Part shown: positions 8,495-16,277 of the stretch, in pieces | How the letters are laid out: the number at the start of each line of letters is the position of its first letter | Position numbering within the stretch: position 1 is the first letter of the stretch | Source of the DNA: CAZDXB01 sp964509335 | Lineage (GTDB): Bacteria; Bacteroidota; Ignavibacteria; Kapaibacteriales; UBA2268 | Length of the DNA stretch: 64,000 bases | Reading direction: 5' to 3' | NCBI GenBank assembly: GCA_964509335.1 | Contig: CAZDXB010000011.1 | Location: 28,111-92,110, forward strand | Notes under the pieces: model-generated | Database searches by the model: none | What the model was told of the DNA's origin: nothing | Seen by the model: only the letters and a program-made list of their open reading frames with translations | Made by a program: the position numbers and the translations under genes

Positions 8495-8776
8495 CTAGTC
8501 TTCCCTCGCTTTTTTATCTATTTCATCGACAAATTCCATAACATCGGCGGCGGCAGAGAGCAACTCTTCCGGTACGTTTTTCAGCAAATTTATCTCGTCG
8601 AGCTTTTTCAAAACTTCCGGATTCTTGATTACCGGCGTCCCCGACTCTTTGGCTTGCTTAATTATTTCTTCCGCCAATTTGCCGCTACCCTCGCCTAAAA
8701 CCGATTTTACTTCGCCGCTTTCTTCCGAGTATCTCGCCGCGTAAGCTTTTCTGAATTTGTCTTTTTTGTCGCTCAT
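8495..8776 (-). CDS. FlhB C-terminal-domain-like small protein (FhlB/YlqH type)
   Basis: 93 residues with no membrane segment. The sequence GSGKLAEEIIKQAKESGTPV (~30-49), IKNPEVLKKLDEINLLKNVP and EELLSAAADVMEFVDEI matches the cytoplasmic C-terminal domain of FlhB/EscU export-switch proteins ('G+g.iA.kIi+iAkeh.vPi.e+p.La..L......g..IP.elY.avAevla.v'). The autocleaving NPTH loop is absent, as in stand-alone FlhB-like domains such as B. subtilis YlqH. Being first in the flagellar operon supports a part in export substrate switching. Function is inferred from the family. Confidence 0.78.
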   Translation of the reverse strand: MSDKKDKFRKAYAARYSEESGEVKSVLGEGSGKLAEEIIKQAKESGTPVIKNPEVLKKLDEINLLKNVPEELLSAAADVMEFVDEIDKKARED

Positions 8777-8812
8777 TTTTTTCTCGCATTACTTTATTTT
8801 CACGCCTAATTC

Positions 8813-8828
8813 TACAAGGAACGTGCCA
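8813..8828 (-). promoter_or_regulatory. Sigma-54 (RpoN) promoter of the flagellar operon
   Basis: On the minus strand the sequence is TGGCACGTTCCTTGTA. It matches the sigma-54 consensus TGGCACG-N4-TTGCA with exact GG-N10 spacing; only the final GC is GT. The -12 element ends about 37 bp before the ATG of the first operon gene (8776), leaving a leader of roughly 25 nt. Sigma-54 control of rod, ring and hook genes is known in several flagellated phyla. No rpoN or activator gene is in the window. Confidence 0.68.
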
Positions 8829-8915
8829 TTGTATTTTTAACAATCAAAGAGCTAAACGGCGGCGAAAAAATTCGAAAAATTTTCAGAAGTGATTTTTATA
8901 AGTCTTTGAAAATGC

Positions 8916-8947
8916 GAAAAGCGATTTTTTAGAAAAGCGATTTTTTA
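8916..8947. repeat. Two perfect tandem copies of a 16-bp unit
   Basis: GAAAAGCGATTTTTTA occurs at 8916-8931 and again, back to back, at 8932-8947. It lies about 100 bp upstream of the sigma-54 promoter match, where sigma-54 activators often bind. Whether it is a binding site or replication slippage cannot be told from the sequence. Confidence 0.8.
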
Positions 8948-9111
8948 TCGTTTTTTCTGTTTTTGTGAAAATTTGCGACAAATTTTAATCTATGTTTACT
9001 TTTAAACATTGGATAATAATAAACTCCAAAGAAAAAACGCGGCGCAAGAAAAAAGCGGGAGCGAAGAGAAACCGTATTGCCGCCCCAACCGAGGCTTCCC
9101 CCAACGCGTTT

Positions 9112-9146
9112 TACTCATCCGACGACTCGGAGTCATCGGATGAGTA
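9112..9146. repeat. 35-base near-perfect palindrome
   Basis: Arms TACTCATCCGACGACT and AGTCATCGGATGAGTA flank the 3-base loop CGG. Of 16 pairs 15 match, and the one mismatch becomes a G-U pair in a minus-strand transcript. It lies 54 bp past the stop of the SH3/OMP gene and could end its transcript, but no T-run follows on that strand. A TTGCTTTT follows on the plus strand. It may equally be a REP-like element. Confidence 0.6.
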
Positions 9147-9199
9147 TTGCTTTTCCGTACCTTAGAGAGGGGTAAACTTTAAATTCTCAAAAGGGAATA

Positions 9200-10141
9200 C
9201 TATAGAATAAAATTATAAACCGCAGACAAAGCGACTACTTTGTGTTTATAAGAGTAATCGGGGAAAACGGGAGTTAAGCCGAGCGAATATTCTATTTGGA
9301 AATCCAAAGCGCTTCGTTTTATATTCCATTCTAATCCTAAACAAGCTTTAAAACCAAAGTCAAAATCGTTTACTTTAGCGTCGGGATAGGACGGCTCGCT
9401 AAGCTTCGCGGCGAAGTAAGGACCTATCGCTAAGTAAGGGTAGGATTTAGCCTCGCCTCCAATAAAATCGTGTTTGTAAAGCATTGGAATTTCCAAATAC
9501 CCAATAGCGGAGTTTTCGCCGTTCAGCTCGGCGCCTTTCGTTGAATACAATAGCTCGGTTAGGAACGTTTCGCGATTAGCGAATCTATAGGAAAAACGAG
9601 CGCCCGCGGCGATACCGAAAGAAAATGATTTGTCGAAGTCCTCTTCGGAACCGGTAAAATTGTTTATCCCGCCGGAAATCTTAACGCCTATACGATATTT
9701 TCGCCTCGATAGCGCTTTCTGATATATTCTGTTTTTTAGCTCGCTTTGCATTGTTTTTGGTCGCGAGTTTCCTTTATCGATTAAATCGCTGTAGTCCGGT
9801 TCTTTGTCGTTAAATTCAGGCGGTTCGCCCTCGTAAACTTTTGGGGAGCCTTCTTTTTGAGTTGAAACGGATTCCTTCAAAATCCAGCCCATTTTATCGT
9901 TATAATTTACGTAATACCATTCGCCGCGCTCGTTCGTTATGAAAACGGCAAGATACTTTTGAATCTCGGCTAAAACTTCCGAATCTTTGTTCGGCGCGGC
10001 TCTTAACTCGGCGTTATCTTTTATTACGGTCGCTTTTATCGAATTTTGCGCTTCGCATTCGGCGCCATTTAACGATATAAAGACAAGAACTATCAAAACG
10101 TTAAATGATAGCAAAACGGCTTTTTTATAACTTTTTCTCAT
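9200..10141 (-). CDS. Secreted SH3-domain protein with C-terminal outer-membrane beta-barrel
   Basis: 313 residues. There is a Sec signal (hydrophobic ~9-26, cut near AEC/EAQ). A bacterial SH3 domain spans ~36-95 (DNAELRAAPNKDSEVLAEIQ, then GEWYYVNYNDKMGWILKES), a linker rich in E/D/P/S covers ~96-140, and a PorT-like small beta-barrel covers ~147-313. The barrel shows alternating strands (YRIGVKISGGINNF, GARFSYRFANRETFLTELLY, YPYLAIGPYFAAKL) and ends in an aromatic/leucine strand (VVALSAVYNFIL). SH3 domains of this kind often bind peptidoglycan, so a wall-to-outer-membrane link is possible. The gene is divergent from the secreted protein at 10240. Confidence 0.7.
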   Translation of the reverse strand: MRKSYKKAVLLSFNVLIVLVFISLNGAECEAQNSIKATVIKDNAELRAAPNKDSEVLAEIQKYLAVFITNERGEWYYVNYNDKMGWILKESVSTQKEGSPKVYEGEPPEFNDKEPDYSDLIDKGNSRPKTMQSELKNRIYQKALSRRKYRIGVKISGGINNFTGSEEDFDKSFSFGIAAGARFSYRFANRETFLTELLYSTKGAELNGENSAIGYLEIPMLYKHDFIGGEAKSYPYLAIGPYFAAKLSEPSYPDAKVNDFDFGFKACLGLEWNIKRSALDFQIEYSLGLTPVFPDYSYKHKVVALSAVYNFIL

Positions 10142-10239
10142 TTTTTTGCAAAATAATGAAACAAAATCTCTCTTTTTTTGTTTATTAATAATACGCTAAA
10201 TTATAAATTATTTAATATAAAAAGGAGGAAAAGATTAAG

Positions 10240-11160
10240 TTGATTTTAGACCGAATTAAAAAAATATCGATAGTCGCGCTCGTTCTGACGTTTTCTTGTA
10301 ATCTCGCTGCAGCCGAAGAATTCACTTTCAATTATAATCCGCCCGACGGCTTGACTTACGATTTGACCGAGAAGACGACGAAAATTAAGTACGTTAATGG
10401 AAAGAAAGAACGAACCGACAAGATAGAGCTAACTACGCGAGTCGAAATACACAAAGACGGGAACGGATACGTAATCGAGAAAAATCCCGTTAAATTGAAT
10501 TCGAAAAGGGACGGCGAGACGTTCGTCAATACGCTATACGCCTTTCTAAACCAGATACCCACAAGGAGCTTAATCAATTCGAACGGCGCTCTTACGGAAG
10601 TTTACGGTTACGAAAACATCGTAGCCAAAGCGAAGAAAAAGATGCCGCAGAGAGCGGTCGACGCGATTAGATTCACTGCAAATCCCGAAGCGATGTCGAA
10701 AAAAACGAAAGCTGAGTGGAACGCGAAAATAGCGGCTTTCGCCGGGCAGACCGTAAAAATAGGGGACGCTTTTACCGGTTCGGGCATATTTCCCATTCCG
10801 AACGGCGAGAGATTGACTTTCTTTTCGGTAGTAAAAATCGCCGACACCGTCAGGAAAAACGGCGAGAAACTAGTGAAAATAACATACAAAAACAGCTCGA
10901 ATCCCGACTCCATCGCCGCTTTTATGAATTCGACGGTCGAAGATATAAAAAGTATGTTCAACTTCGACGCCAACGACGATTTAACGACGAATATTTCTTT
11001 GGACGGCGGCGGCGAGCGGTTAATCGACCCTGACACTATGTTAATATACAGCGAAAAAAGCGAGCGCGTCGTCGAAATCGAATCGGAAGTTATAGGCGAA
11101 AAAAGCAAAACGAATAAAACCGTCGAAAGAAAAGAGTATATTTATGATTATAAGGAGTAG
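10240..11160 (+). CDS. Secreted protein of unknown function (DUF6263-like)
   Basis: 306 residues with a Sec signal (residues ~1-25, cut after NLAAA). The rest is predicted beta-rich, with repeated 'Y.l...t....v.g......+i.l.t.v.i' patterns (FNYNPPDGLTYDLTEKTTKI). This resembles DUF6263-type envelope proteins of Bacteroidota, a weak by-eye match. The start is a TTG at 10240 preceded by a strong AAAGGAGGAA at 10221-10230. No closer in-frame ATG would keep the signal peptide. A hairpin at 11203-11232 lies downstream. Confidence 0.65.
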   Translation: MILDRIKKISIVALVLTFSCNLAAAEEFTFNYNPPDGLTYDLTEKTTKIKYVNGKKERTDKIELTTRVEIHKDGNGYVIEKNPVKLNSKRDGETFVNTLYAFLNQIPTRSLINSNGALTEVYGYENIVAKAKKKMPQRAVDAIRFTANPEAMSKKTKAEWNAKIAAFAGQTVKIGDAFTGSGIFPIPNGERLTFFSVVKIADTVRKNGEKLVKITYKNSSNPDSIAAFMNSTVEDIKSMFNFDANDDLTTNISLDGGGERLIDPDTMLIYSEKSERVVEIESEVIGEKSKTNKTVERKEYIYDYKE

Positions 11161-11202
11161 AATTTCTCTCAAAACAACAAATATTACATCAGTCTCATCA
11201 AT

Positions 11203-11232
11203 CTCATTCCCAAATTACAAGTTGGGAATGAG
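11203..11232. repeat. Inverted repeat CTCATTCC...GGAATGAG, first of two in the window
   Basis: Arms CTCATTCCCAAATT and AAGTTGGGAATGAG around the loop AC pair over 13 of 14 positions. It lies 42 bp after the stop of the upstream plus-strand gene and directly abuts the 23-bp tandem array, whose units begin with a related TGGGATGAG. A very similar 30-base hairpin is at 53745-53774. It may act as a transcription terminator or be a REP-like element. Confidence 0.65.
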
Positions 11233-11434
11233 GTATTTTCTCAATCTGGGATGAGGTATTTTCTCAATTTGGGATGAGGTATTTTCTCAATCTGGGATGA
11301 GNNNNNNNNNNNNNNNNNNNNNNNNNNNNNNNNNNNNNNNNNNNNNNNNNNNNNNNNNNNNNNNNNNNNNNNNNNNNNNNNNNNNNNNNNNNNNNNNNNN
11401 NTGGGATGAGGTATTTTCTCAATCTGGGATGAGT
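11224..11434. repeat. 23-bp tandem repeat array interrupted by an assembly gap
   Basis: The unit is TGGGATGAGG + TATTTTCTCA + ATC (23 bp). The GGG of successive units falls at 11248, 11271 and 11294, then after the N run at 11403 and 11426; a diverged unit with GGGAATGAGG starts the array at 11224. Copies differ by single bases (AATC/AATT). Because 11294 to 11403 is not a multiple of 23, the 100-N block is a placeholder and the true copy number is unknown. The open frame across it on the minus strand is only repeat translation. Confidence 0.9.
11302..11401. other. 100-base N run (scaffold gap)
   Basis: Exactly 100 N with the same tandem repeat on both sides. This is the usual sign of a repeat the assembler could not cross. 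Its real length is unknown. Confidence 0.98.
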
Positions 11435-11454
11435 AACGAGACAAAATTAAGAAT

Positions 11455-12531
11455 ATGAACAAAAAGAAGAACATAAAAGATTACGGGCCAAAGGAGCTGA
11501 AGGGATTAGCCGAGGATTTGGACTATAAGAAATTCCGCGGCGCGCAGATATTCGACGAAATCTTCTCGAATAGACAAAATAGCTTTTCCGACTCGACAAG
11601 CCTGCCGAAAGAGCTTAGAGCGGAACTGGACGAGAAATTTATCATAAACTCGCTCGAACTTCAATCAAAAAGCGAGTCCGAAGACGGAACGATAAAATTC
11701 TTGTTCGGCTTAAAAGACGGCGGAGCGATTGAATCAGTTTTAATTCCGACGCCGAGCGACAAAGGCGAAAGATTGACTCTCTGCGTTTCGTCGCAAGTCG
11801 GTTGCCCTTTCAATTGCGTTTTCTGCGCCACGGGAAAGATGGGCTTCAAAAGGAACTTAACAGCGGCGGAAATTATAGACCAGATATTTATAACGGAGCG
11901 GGAAATCGGCGATAGTATCGACAATATCGTTTTTATGGGAATGGGCGAGCCGACGCTGAACTTCGAGGTATTGGAGAAAAGCCTGAAGATAATCGCCGAC
12001 GCCGAAATAATCGGCTCGAAAAAGATAGTCGTTTCGACCGTCGGAGTTCCCGATGGAATACTAAAGCTCGCCGAAATCAAACCGAGCGTCAAGCTGGCGA
12101 TTTCGCTTCACGCGACGACCGACAAGACGCGGCAGAGCCTTATTCCCTACGCCAAAAAAGCGCCTTTGAGCGAAGTCTTGGACGCCGCCGAAGATTATTA
12201 CAAAGCGACGAAAGAAGCGGTTGCCTACGAATATTTATTTTTGAAAGGGATAAACAATTCCGATGAAGACGCCCGCCGTTTAGCGAAAATAACGAGGCGG
12301 TTTCCGTCGAAAGTCAATATTATACCGTATCACGATGTATCTTTCGCCGGCGATACCGGCGAAGTCGAGCTTATGGAGGCAAGCCGCGGCGAAATCAATC
12401 GCTTCCGCGAGTTGTTGAAAGATTTGGGCGTCAACTGCTTCGTTCGGTCTTCGAGCGGTAAAGACATTAAAGCCGCCTGCGGGCAGTTGGCTTACTTAAA
12501 AGAATATGATTTTGTGGATAAAAACGAATAG
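11455..12531 (+). CDS. rlmN: 23S rRNA (adenine2503-C2)/tRNA A37 methyltransferase RlmN
   Basis: RlmN is a radical-SAM enzyme that methylates C2 of A2503 in 23S rRNA and A37 in tRNAs. The 358-residue product has the 4Fe-4S motif CPFNCVFCATG (CX3CX2C, ~118-128), preceded by SSQVGCPF. It has FMGMGEPTLN (~160-169), the SAM-site segment AISLHATTDKTRQSLIPYAK (~215-234), and the second catalytic cysteine in KDIKAACGQLA near the C-terminus. The N-terminal HhH-like domain has the expected KKFRGAQIFDEIF. The start ATG at 11455 lies about 20 bp from the tandem array, so the array occupies its promoter/leader region. Confidence 0.95.
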   Translation: MNKKKNIKDYGPKELKGLAEDLDYKKFRGAQIFDEIFSNRQNSFSDSTSLPKELRAELDEKFIINSLELQSKSESEDGTIKFLFGLKDGGAIESVLIPTPSDKGERLTLCVSSQVGCPFNCVFCATGKMGFKRNLTAAEIIDQIFITEREIGDSIDNIVFMGMGEPTLNFEVLEKSLKIIADAEIIGSKKIVVSTVGVPDGILKLAEIKPSVKLAISLHATTDKTRQSLIPYAKKAPLSEVLDAAEDYYKATKEAVAYEYLFLKGINNSDEDARRLAKITRRFPSKVNIIPYHDVSFAGDTGEVELMEASRGEINRFRELLKDLGVNCFVRSSSGKDIKAACGQLAYLKEYDFVDKNE

Positions 12532-12535
12532 AATT

Positions 12536-13447
12536 ATGAGAAAGATTTTGATAATCGTAATTTTTCTGTCGACGCTTTTGACGGCGAGAGCGGAAAAAGG
12601 GATATTGGAAGAAATTCCGGCGAACAAAAACATTAAATACGTAATTAAGCTGGAAAACGGCGATATAATAACCGGTTACGTCGCCGAATTTCTAAGCGCC
12701 CCCGAAGAAGGCGAAGGAATAAAGTTTTCAACCGATTTGGGCTTAGCTACAATTTACGAATCGCAAATTCAATTGATTGTCAGAGAAAGCGATTACTACA
12801 GACATAGTCATCGCGTATTTCTTTTGCCGACGGCGGAGCCGATTGGCGACGATTATTTTATCGGCGCGTTCGAGTTGGGGTTCGCTTATTTGGGGGCGGG
12901 AGTTGGCGATATGTTTTCATTCACCGCCGGCAGGTCGCTCATCCCGGGCATACGTTCCGACCAGCAGATTTCCGTTCTTAACGGCAAAGCGACGCTGCTT
13001 CAAATGCCTTTGGGAAAAACGGCGGATAAATTAAGCTTCGCGCTCGGCGGCAATTTAGCGTTCATAAACCATGACAACCGCTTGATTCATTTATACGGGA
13101 CTTGCACGGTGAAATTCCACCGTTCCGCTATCACCGCGTCCGTTTTCAATAAATTGGGGAGCGCTAATTACAACAGATTAAACTTCGGGCATAACTTTGT
13201 CGAAATGCGCTATCAGGACGGCGCTTTCGGCATCGGTTTGGGCTTGGACACGAAGTTCAAGAACGTCCACGGTTTGCATTTTATCGGCGAGCTTTGGAAC
13301 AGCAACGTAACGAAGCCGACCAACACGGCGGTGTTTCTCGGTTTGCGGCTCGCCAAGTATAACTTTTCGTCGGATTTCGGACTGTCGTTTTTCACGCAAC
13401 CGTTCGTCGCGCCGTTCGCAAGCTTTGTTTGGACGCCGTTCAATTGA
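12536..13447 (+). CDS. Secreted protein of unknown function, envelope-associated
   Basis: About 303 residues. ATG 12536 gives a good Sec signal (MRKILIIVIFLSTLLTARA). Residues ~27-75 form a small beta domain (YVIKLENGDIITGYVAEFLS, then LATIYESQIQLI), resembling an SH3/Sm-like fold of surface proteins. The rest is glycine/aromatic-rich with alternating hydrophobic strands (FIGAFELGFAYLGAGVGD, FGIGLGLDTKF, AVFLGLRLAKYNFSSDFGLS), suggesting an outer-membrane barrel. It starts 4 bp after the rlmN stop and its stop is 2 bp before gatC. The start upstream at 12506 would lie inside rlmN and spoil the signal peptide. Confidence 0.65.
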   Translation: MRKILIIVIFLSTLLTARAEKGILEEIPANKNIKYVIKLENGDIITGYVAEFLSAPEEGEGIKFSTDLGLATIYESQIQLIVRESDYYRHSHRVFLLPTAEPIGDDYFIGAFELGFAYLGAGVGDMFSFTAGRSLIPGIRSDQQISVLNGKATLLQMPLGKTADKLSFALGGNLAFINHDNRLIHLYGTCTVKFHRSAITASVFNKLGSANYNRLNFGHNFVEMRYQDGAFGIGLGLDTKFKNVHGLHFIGELWNSNVTKPTNTAVFLGLRLAKYNFSSDFGLSFFTQPFVAPFASFVWTPFN

Positions 13448-13449
13448 TT

Positions 13450-13719
13450 ATGGATTTAGAGCGAATACGAAATATCGCGAAATTAGCTAAACTGGAGTTT
13501 TCGGACGACGAGCTGAAAGCTTTCGCCGAGGATTTCGAGCGGATACTCGAGTTCGTCGGCGAAATAGACAAACTGGACTTAGAGGGCGTCGAGCCGCTTT
13601 ACGCCGCCGGCGAGCGAAAAGCCGAGCTAAGAAAAGACGCAAAAGGAAAATCCCTAAACCACGACGACGCCCTGAAAAACGCCCCGCGCAAAGATGACGG
13701 GTATATCGGGAGCGAGTGA
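13450..13719 (+). CDS. gatC: Asp-tRNA(Asn)/Glu-tRNA(Gln) amidotransferase subunit C (GatC)
   Basis: GatC holds the GatA and GatB subunits of the tRNA-dependent amidotransferase together. The 89-residue product (ATG 13450) shows IRNIAKLAKLEFSDDELKAF (~5-24), FERILEFVGEIDKLDLEGVE (~29-48) with P-L-Y following, and a C-terminus with NAPRKDDGYI, the conserved GatC tail ('aP...dgyf.vP'). gatA and gatB are not adjacent. A 24-bp stretch of its 3' end (13663-13686) is repeated exactly at 16422-16445, on the far side of the restriction-modification genes. Confidence 0.92.
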   Translation: MDLERIRNIAKLAKLEFSDDELKAFAEDFERILEFVGEIDKLDLEGVEPLYAAGERKAELRKDAKGKSLNHDDALKNAPRKDDGYIGSE

Positions 13720-13857
13720 TAATTTTTGATAATGGTTTTGAAAACTTTTTCCTTTTGATTAACGATAAAAAATATTAATTTGTGAACAATAAAATGAAGT
13801 TATGTTTGAAGATATTAGAAATTGAGTAAAAAGTTGGATTCAATTAAAAATAAAGAT

Positions 13858-14532
13858 ATGAAGAAAAATTTAACTATTGAACTTTTAAAACAAGCGGCGA
13901 AAGATTTCTGCAAAAGGGAATCTACTTACGACAACAAAGATTTATACGGCGTAACCGACGGCAAAGCGGTTGGAACAAATATAGAGCATAAGTTTCAAGA
14001 TTTTCTTCAAAAGAATTATAAATACGAAAAAGGCTCTTCGGCGAGAGACATAGATTTTCCAAGCGCTACAATCCAGACCGATATAAAAGTAACTTCGATT
14101 AAACAACCGCAGTCTTCTTGTCCGTTCAGAGAGCCGAAACAAAAGATTTTCGGTTTAAGCTACAACCTTCTGGTTTTTGTTTATAACAAAACGGACGACA
14201 TAAAGAAAGAAACCGCTATACTCGACTTCGTTAGTTGCTCTTTTCTTAGAAAAGAAAGAACCGGCGATTACACGACGACTTTAAGGCTTCGGGAAATGAT
14301 AGACGACGGCGCGAACAAAGAAGATATCGTATCTTATTTAAACGATAGAAATATTCCCGCCGACGAAGTTTCGATTGATAAAATAGCCGACAGAATTTTA
14401 GAAAAAAAGCCGGAGCAAGGCTATCTTACAATTTCCAACGCTTTACAATGGAGATTGCAATACGGCAGAATCGTATCTTTAAGCGAAAAAGTTAAGGGAA
14501 TCGAAAAATTAGTAGATAAAGTAGCGTTATGA
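13858..14532 (+). CDS. Probable type II restriction endonuclease
   Basis: About 224 residues from ATG 13858; a TTG at 13822 in the same frame would add 12 residues, and neither has a clear ribosome-binding site. The pattern EHKFQDFLQ ... ARDIDFPSATIQTDIKVTS looks like a PD-(D/E)XK core: Glu43, Asp64/Asp66 and D75-x-K77 (ATG numbering). The gene overlaps the next one, an N6-adenine-type methyltransferase, by ATGA (14529-14532), the usual coupling of a restriction/modification pair. Recognition site unknown. Two Cys in the middle are too few for a zinc finger. The role rests on the pair arrangement and a by-eye catalytic motif. Confidence 0.72.
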   Translation: MKKNLTIELLKQAAKDFCKRESTYDNKDLYGVTDGKAVGTNIEHKFQDFLQKNYKYEKGSSARDIDFPSATIQTDIKVTSIKQPQSSCPFREPKQKIFGLSYNLLVFVYNKTDDIKKETAILDFVSCSFLRKERTGDYTTTLRLREMIDDGANKEDIVSYLNDRNIPADEVSIDKIADRILEKKPEQGYLTISNALQWRLQYGRIVSLSEKVKGIEKLVDKVAL

Positions 14533-16277
14533 ATTTTAGCGACTTACATATCGACTATGAAATTCAAAGATTTATTCAAAACAACGTAAATCAATTTACG
14601 GATTGGCGTAAAGCTAACGATTTTATATATAAAACTTGCGGGGTTCTTAATTTTTTTTGCAAACAAGAACAAGTTGAAGAAATAAAATACTTAACGACCG
14701 AGAAAGAATTAACGATACAAGAACCGGACAGGCGCGATTACGGAGATTTTCAAACAAACGAGAAATTTACGATTGAATCGATTAATTACATTTTGAGTAG
14801 AAATCCTGATTTTGACTATGAGCTTGTTTTTGAACCGACTTGCGGGAAAGGCAATTTTATACTGGCGGCTCTAAAGCTTTTGCCTAATATAAAAAAGATA
14901 ATAGGAATTGAAATTTACGAACCGTATATATGGGAAACGAAATTTAATATTCTGCAGTTCTTTCTAGAAAATCCTTTAAAAGCAAAACCAAATATTGAGA
15001 TTATAGAGGATAATTTTTTTGAATTCGACTTAAATAAATTAGCGCGGGAGACAAAATATTACAAAACGTTAATCATTGGAAATCCGCCGTGGGTAACTAA
15101 TACCGAGCTTAGCTCGATTAATTCAAAGAACTTGCCTAAAAAATCCAACATTAAAAACTATAAAGGCTTAGACGCGATAACCGGCAAAAGCAATTTTGAT
15201 ATTGGAGAGTATATAGCCGGCGCGCTGCTGGAAAATTTTAACAAGCATGACGGGAGCTTCGGCTTTTTAATCAAAAATTCCGTAGTTAGAAATTTGATTT
15301 ACGAACAAAAGAACGATAAATACAGAATTAGCGGCGCCGAGAAGCTAAATATCGACTCAAAAAAAGAATTTAACGCGTCGGTGGACGCGAGCTTGTTTGT
15401 TGTCGAGTTAAATAAAGAGCCGCAGAAATTCTGTCAAGAAAAAGATTTTTATACGCGCGAGATAAAGACTAGATTCGGTTGGCGCCAAGGTCATTTCGTT
15501 TACTCTATTAACGACTACGCAAAAACTAATAGCATTGAAGGCAAATCCCAATTCGTTTGGAGGCAGGGCGTTAAACACGACTGCTCTAAAATATTGGAAA
15601 TCGAAGAGAAAGACGGTTACTATATTAACGGACTGAATCAAAGGATAAATATCGAGCCAGTTTTGGTTTACGGTCTTTTAAAAGGCTCGGACTTGAAGGC
15701 GTCCGTTACCGACGCTTACCGAAAACTTATCATAGTAACGCAAAAGAAAATAGGGCAAGACACGAGTTTTATAAAACGCGACTATCCTTTAACTTTCGAC
15801 TATCTTAGCGAACATAAAAGCTATTTCGACAAAAGGAAGTCGTCCATATATAAAGACAAACCGCCGTTTTCAATTTTCGGCGTGGGCGACTATTCGTTTA
15901 AACCGTATAAAGTCGGCGTTTCCGGTTTCTCTAAAAAGGCGAGTTTTACTTTAATACTTCCCAGCGAGGGAAAACCTCTTATGCTCGACGACACTTGTTA
16001 TTTTATCGGTTTTGATAATCTCGCCTACGCCCAAATAGCTCATTCCTTATTAAATCATGAAACTACGCGCCAATTCTTGAATTCGATAATATTTCCCGAC
16101 TCAAAAAGACCGATAACCAAAGAAATTCTGATGAGGATAGACTTCCGTGCTATTTACGATTCTTTAAGCTACGGCGTTATTAAGGATTCAATAACCGATT
16201 TGGATATAAAAGAGTGGGAAGCATTCGGAAACTTGTTGAGTAAAACGAATAAAAGCAAACAAGCGGAATTGTTTTGA
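14529..16277 (+). CDS. Type II N6-adenine DNA methyltransferase (gamma-class, NPPW)
   Basis: 582 residues. Motif I (SAM binding) is FEPTCGKGNF at 101-110 and motif IV is GNPPWVTN at 184-191, so the order is I then IV as in M.TaqI/Eco57I-like gamma methyltransferases. NPPW/NPPY is typical of N6-adenine enzymes. The remaining ~390 residues would hold the target-recognition domain (FGWRQGHFVYS, then YSFKPYKVGVSGF). It starts inside the stop codon of the endonuclease gene (ATGA overlap). The pair is followed by a partial duplicate of gatC and looks like an inserted unit. Confidence 0.88.
   Translation: MNFSDLHIDYEIQRFIQNNVNQFTDWRKANDFIYKTCGVLNFFCKQEQVEEIKYLTTEKELTIQEPDRRDYGDFQTNEKFTIESINYILSRNPDFDYELVFEPTCGKGNFILAALKLLPNIKKIIGIEIYEPYIWETKFNILQFFLENPLKAKPNIEIIEDNFFEFDLNKLARETKYYKTLIIGNPPWVTNTELSSINSKNLPKKSNIKNYKGLDAITGKSNFDIGEYIAGALLENFNKHDGSFGFLIKNSVVRNLIYEQKNDKYRISGAEKLNIDSKKEFNASVDASLFVVELNKEPQKFCQEKDFYTREIKTRFGWRQGHFVYSINDYAKTNSIEGKSQFVWRQGVKHDCSKILEIEEKDGYYINGLNQRINIEPVLVYGLLKGSDLKASVTDAYRKLIIVTQKKIGQDTSFIKRDYPLTFDYLSEHKSYFDKRKSSIYKDKPPFSIFGVGDYSFKPYKVGVSGFSKKASFTLILPSEGKPLMLDDTCYFIGFDNLAYAQIAHSLLNHETTRQFLNSIIFPDSKRPITKEILMRIDFRAIYDSLSYGVIKDSITDLDIKEWEAFGNLLSKTNKSKQAELF

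Larger units (their letters stand above)
8777..9199. other. Intergenic region between flagellar operon and SH3/OMP gene
   Basis: No convincing gene is seen in these 423 bases. The region holds the sigma-54 promoter match at 8813-8828, a 16-bp tandem duplication at 8916-8947, and a 35-base near-perfect palindrome at 9112-9146. The part between 8830 and 9010 is rich in A/T runs. Confidence 0.6.

Noticed and set aside
11224..11434. CRISPR-like array
   Set aside because: Units are contiguous 23-bp repeats with no spacers, and no cas genes are nearby.
11241..11474. Open frame of 77 codons on the minus strand
   Set aside because: It is only a translation of the tandem repeat and the N gap.
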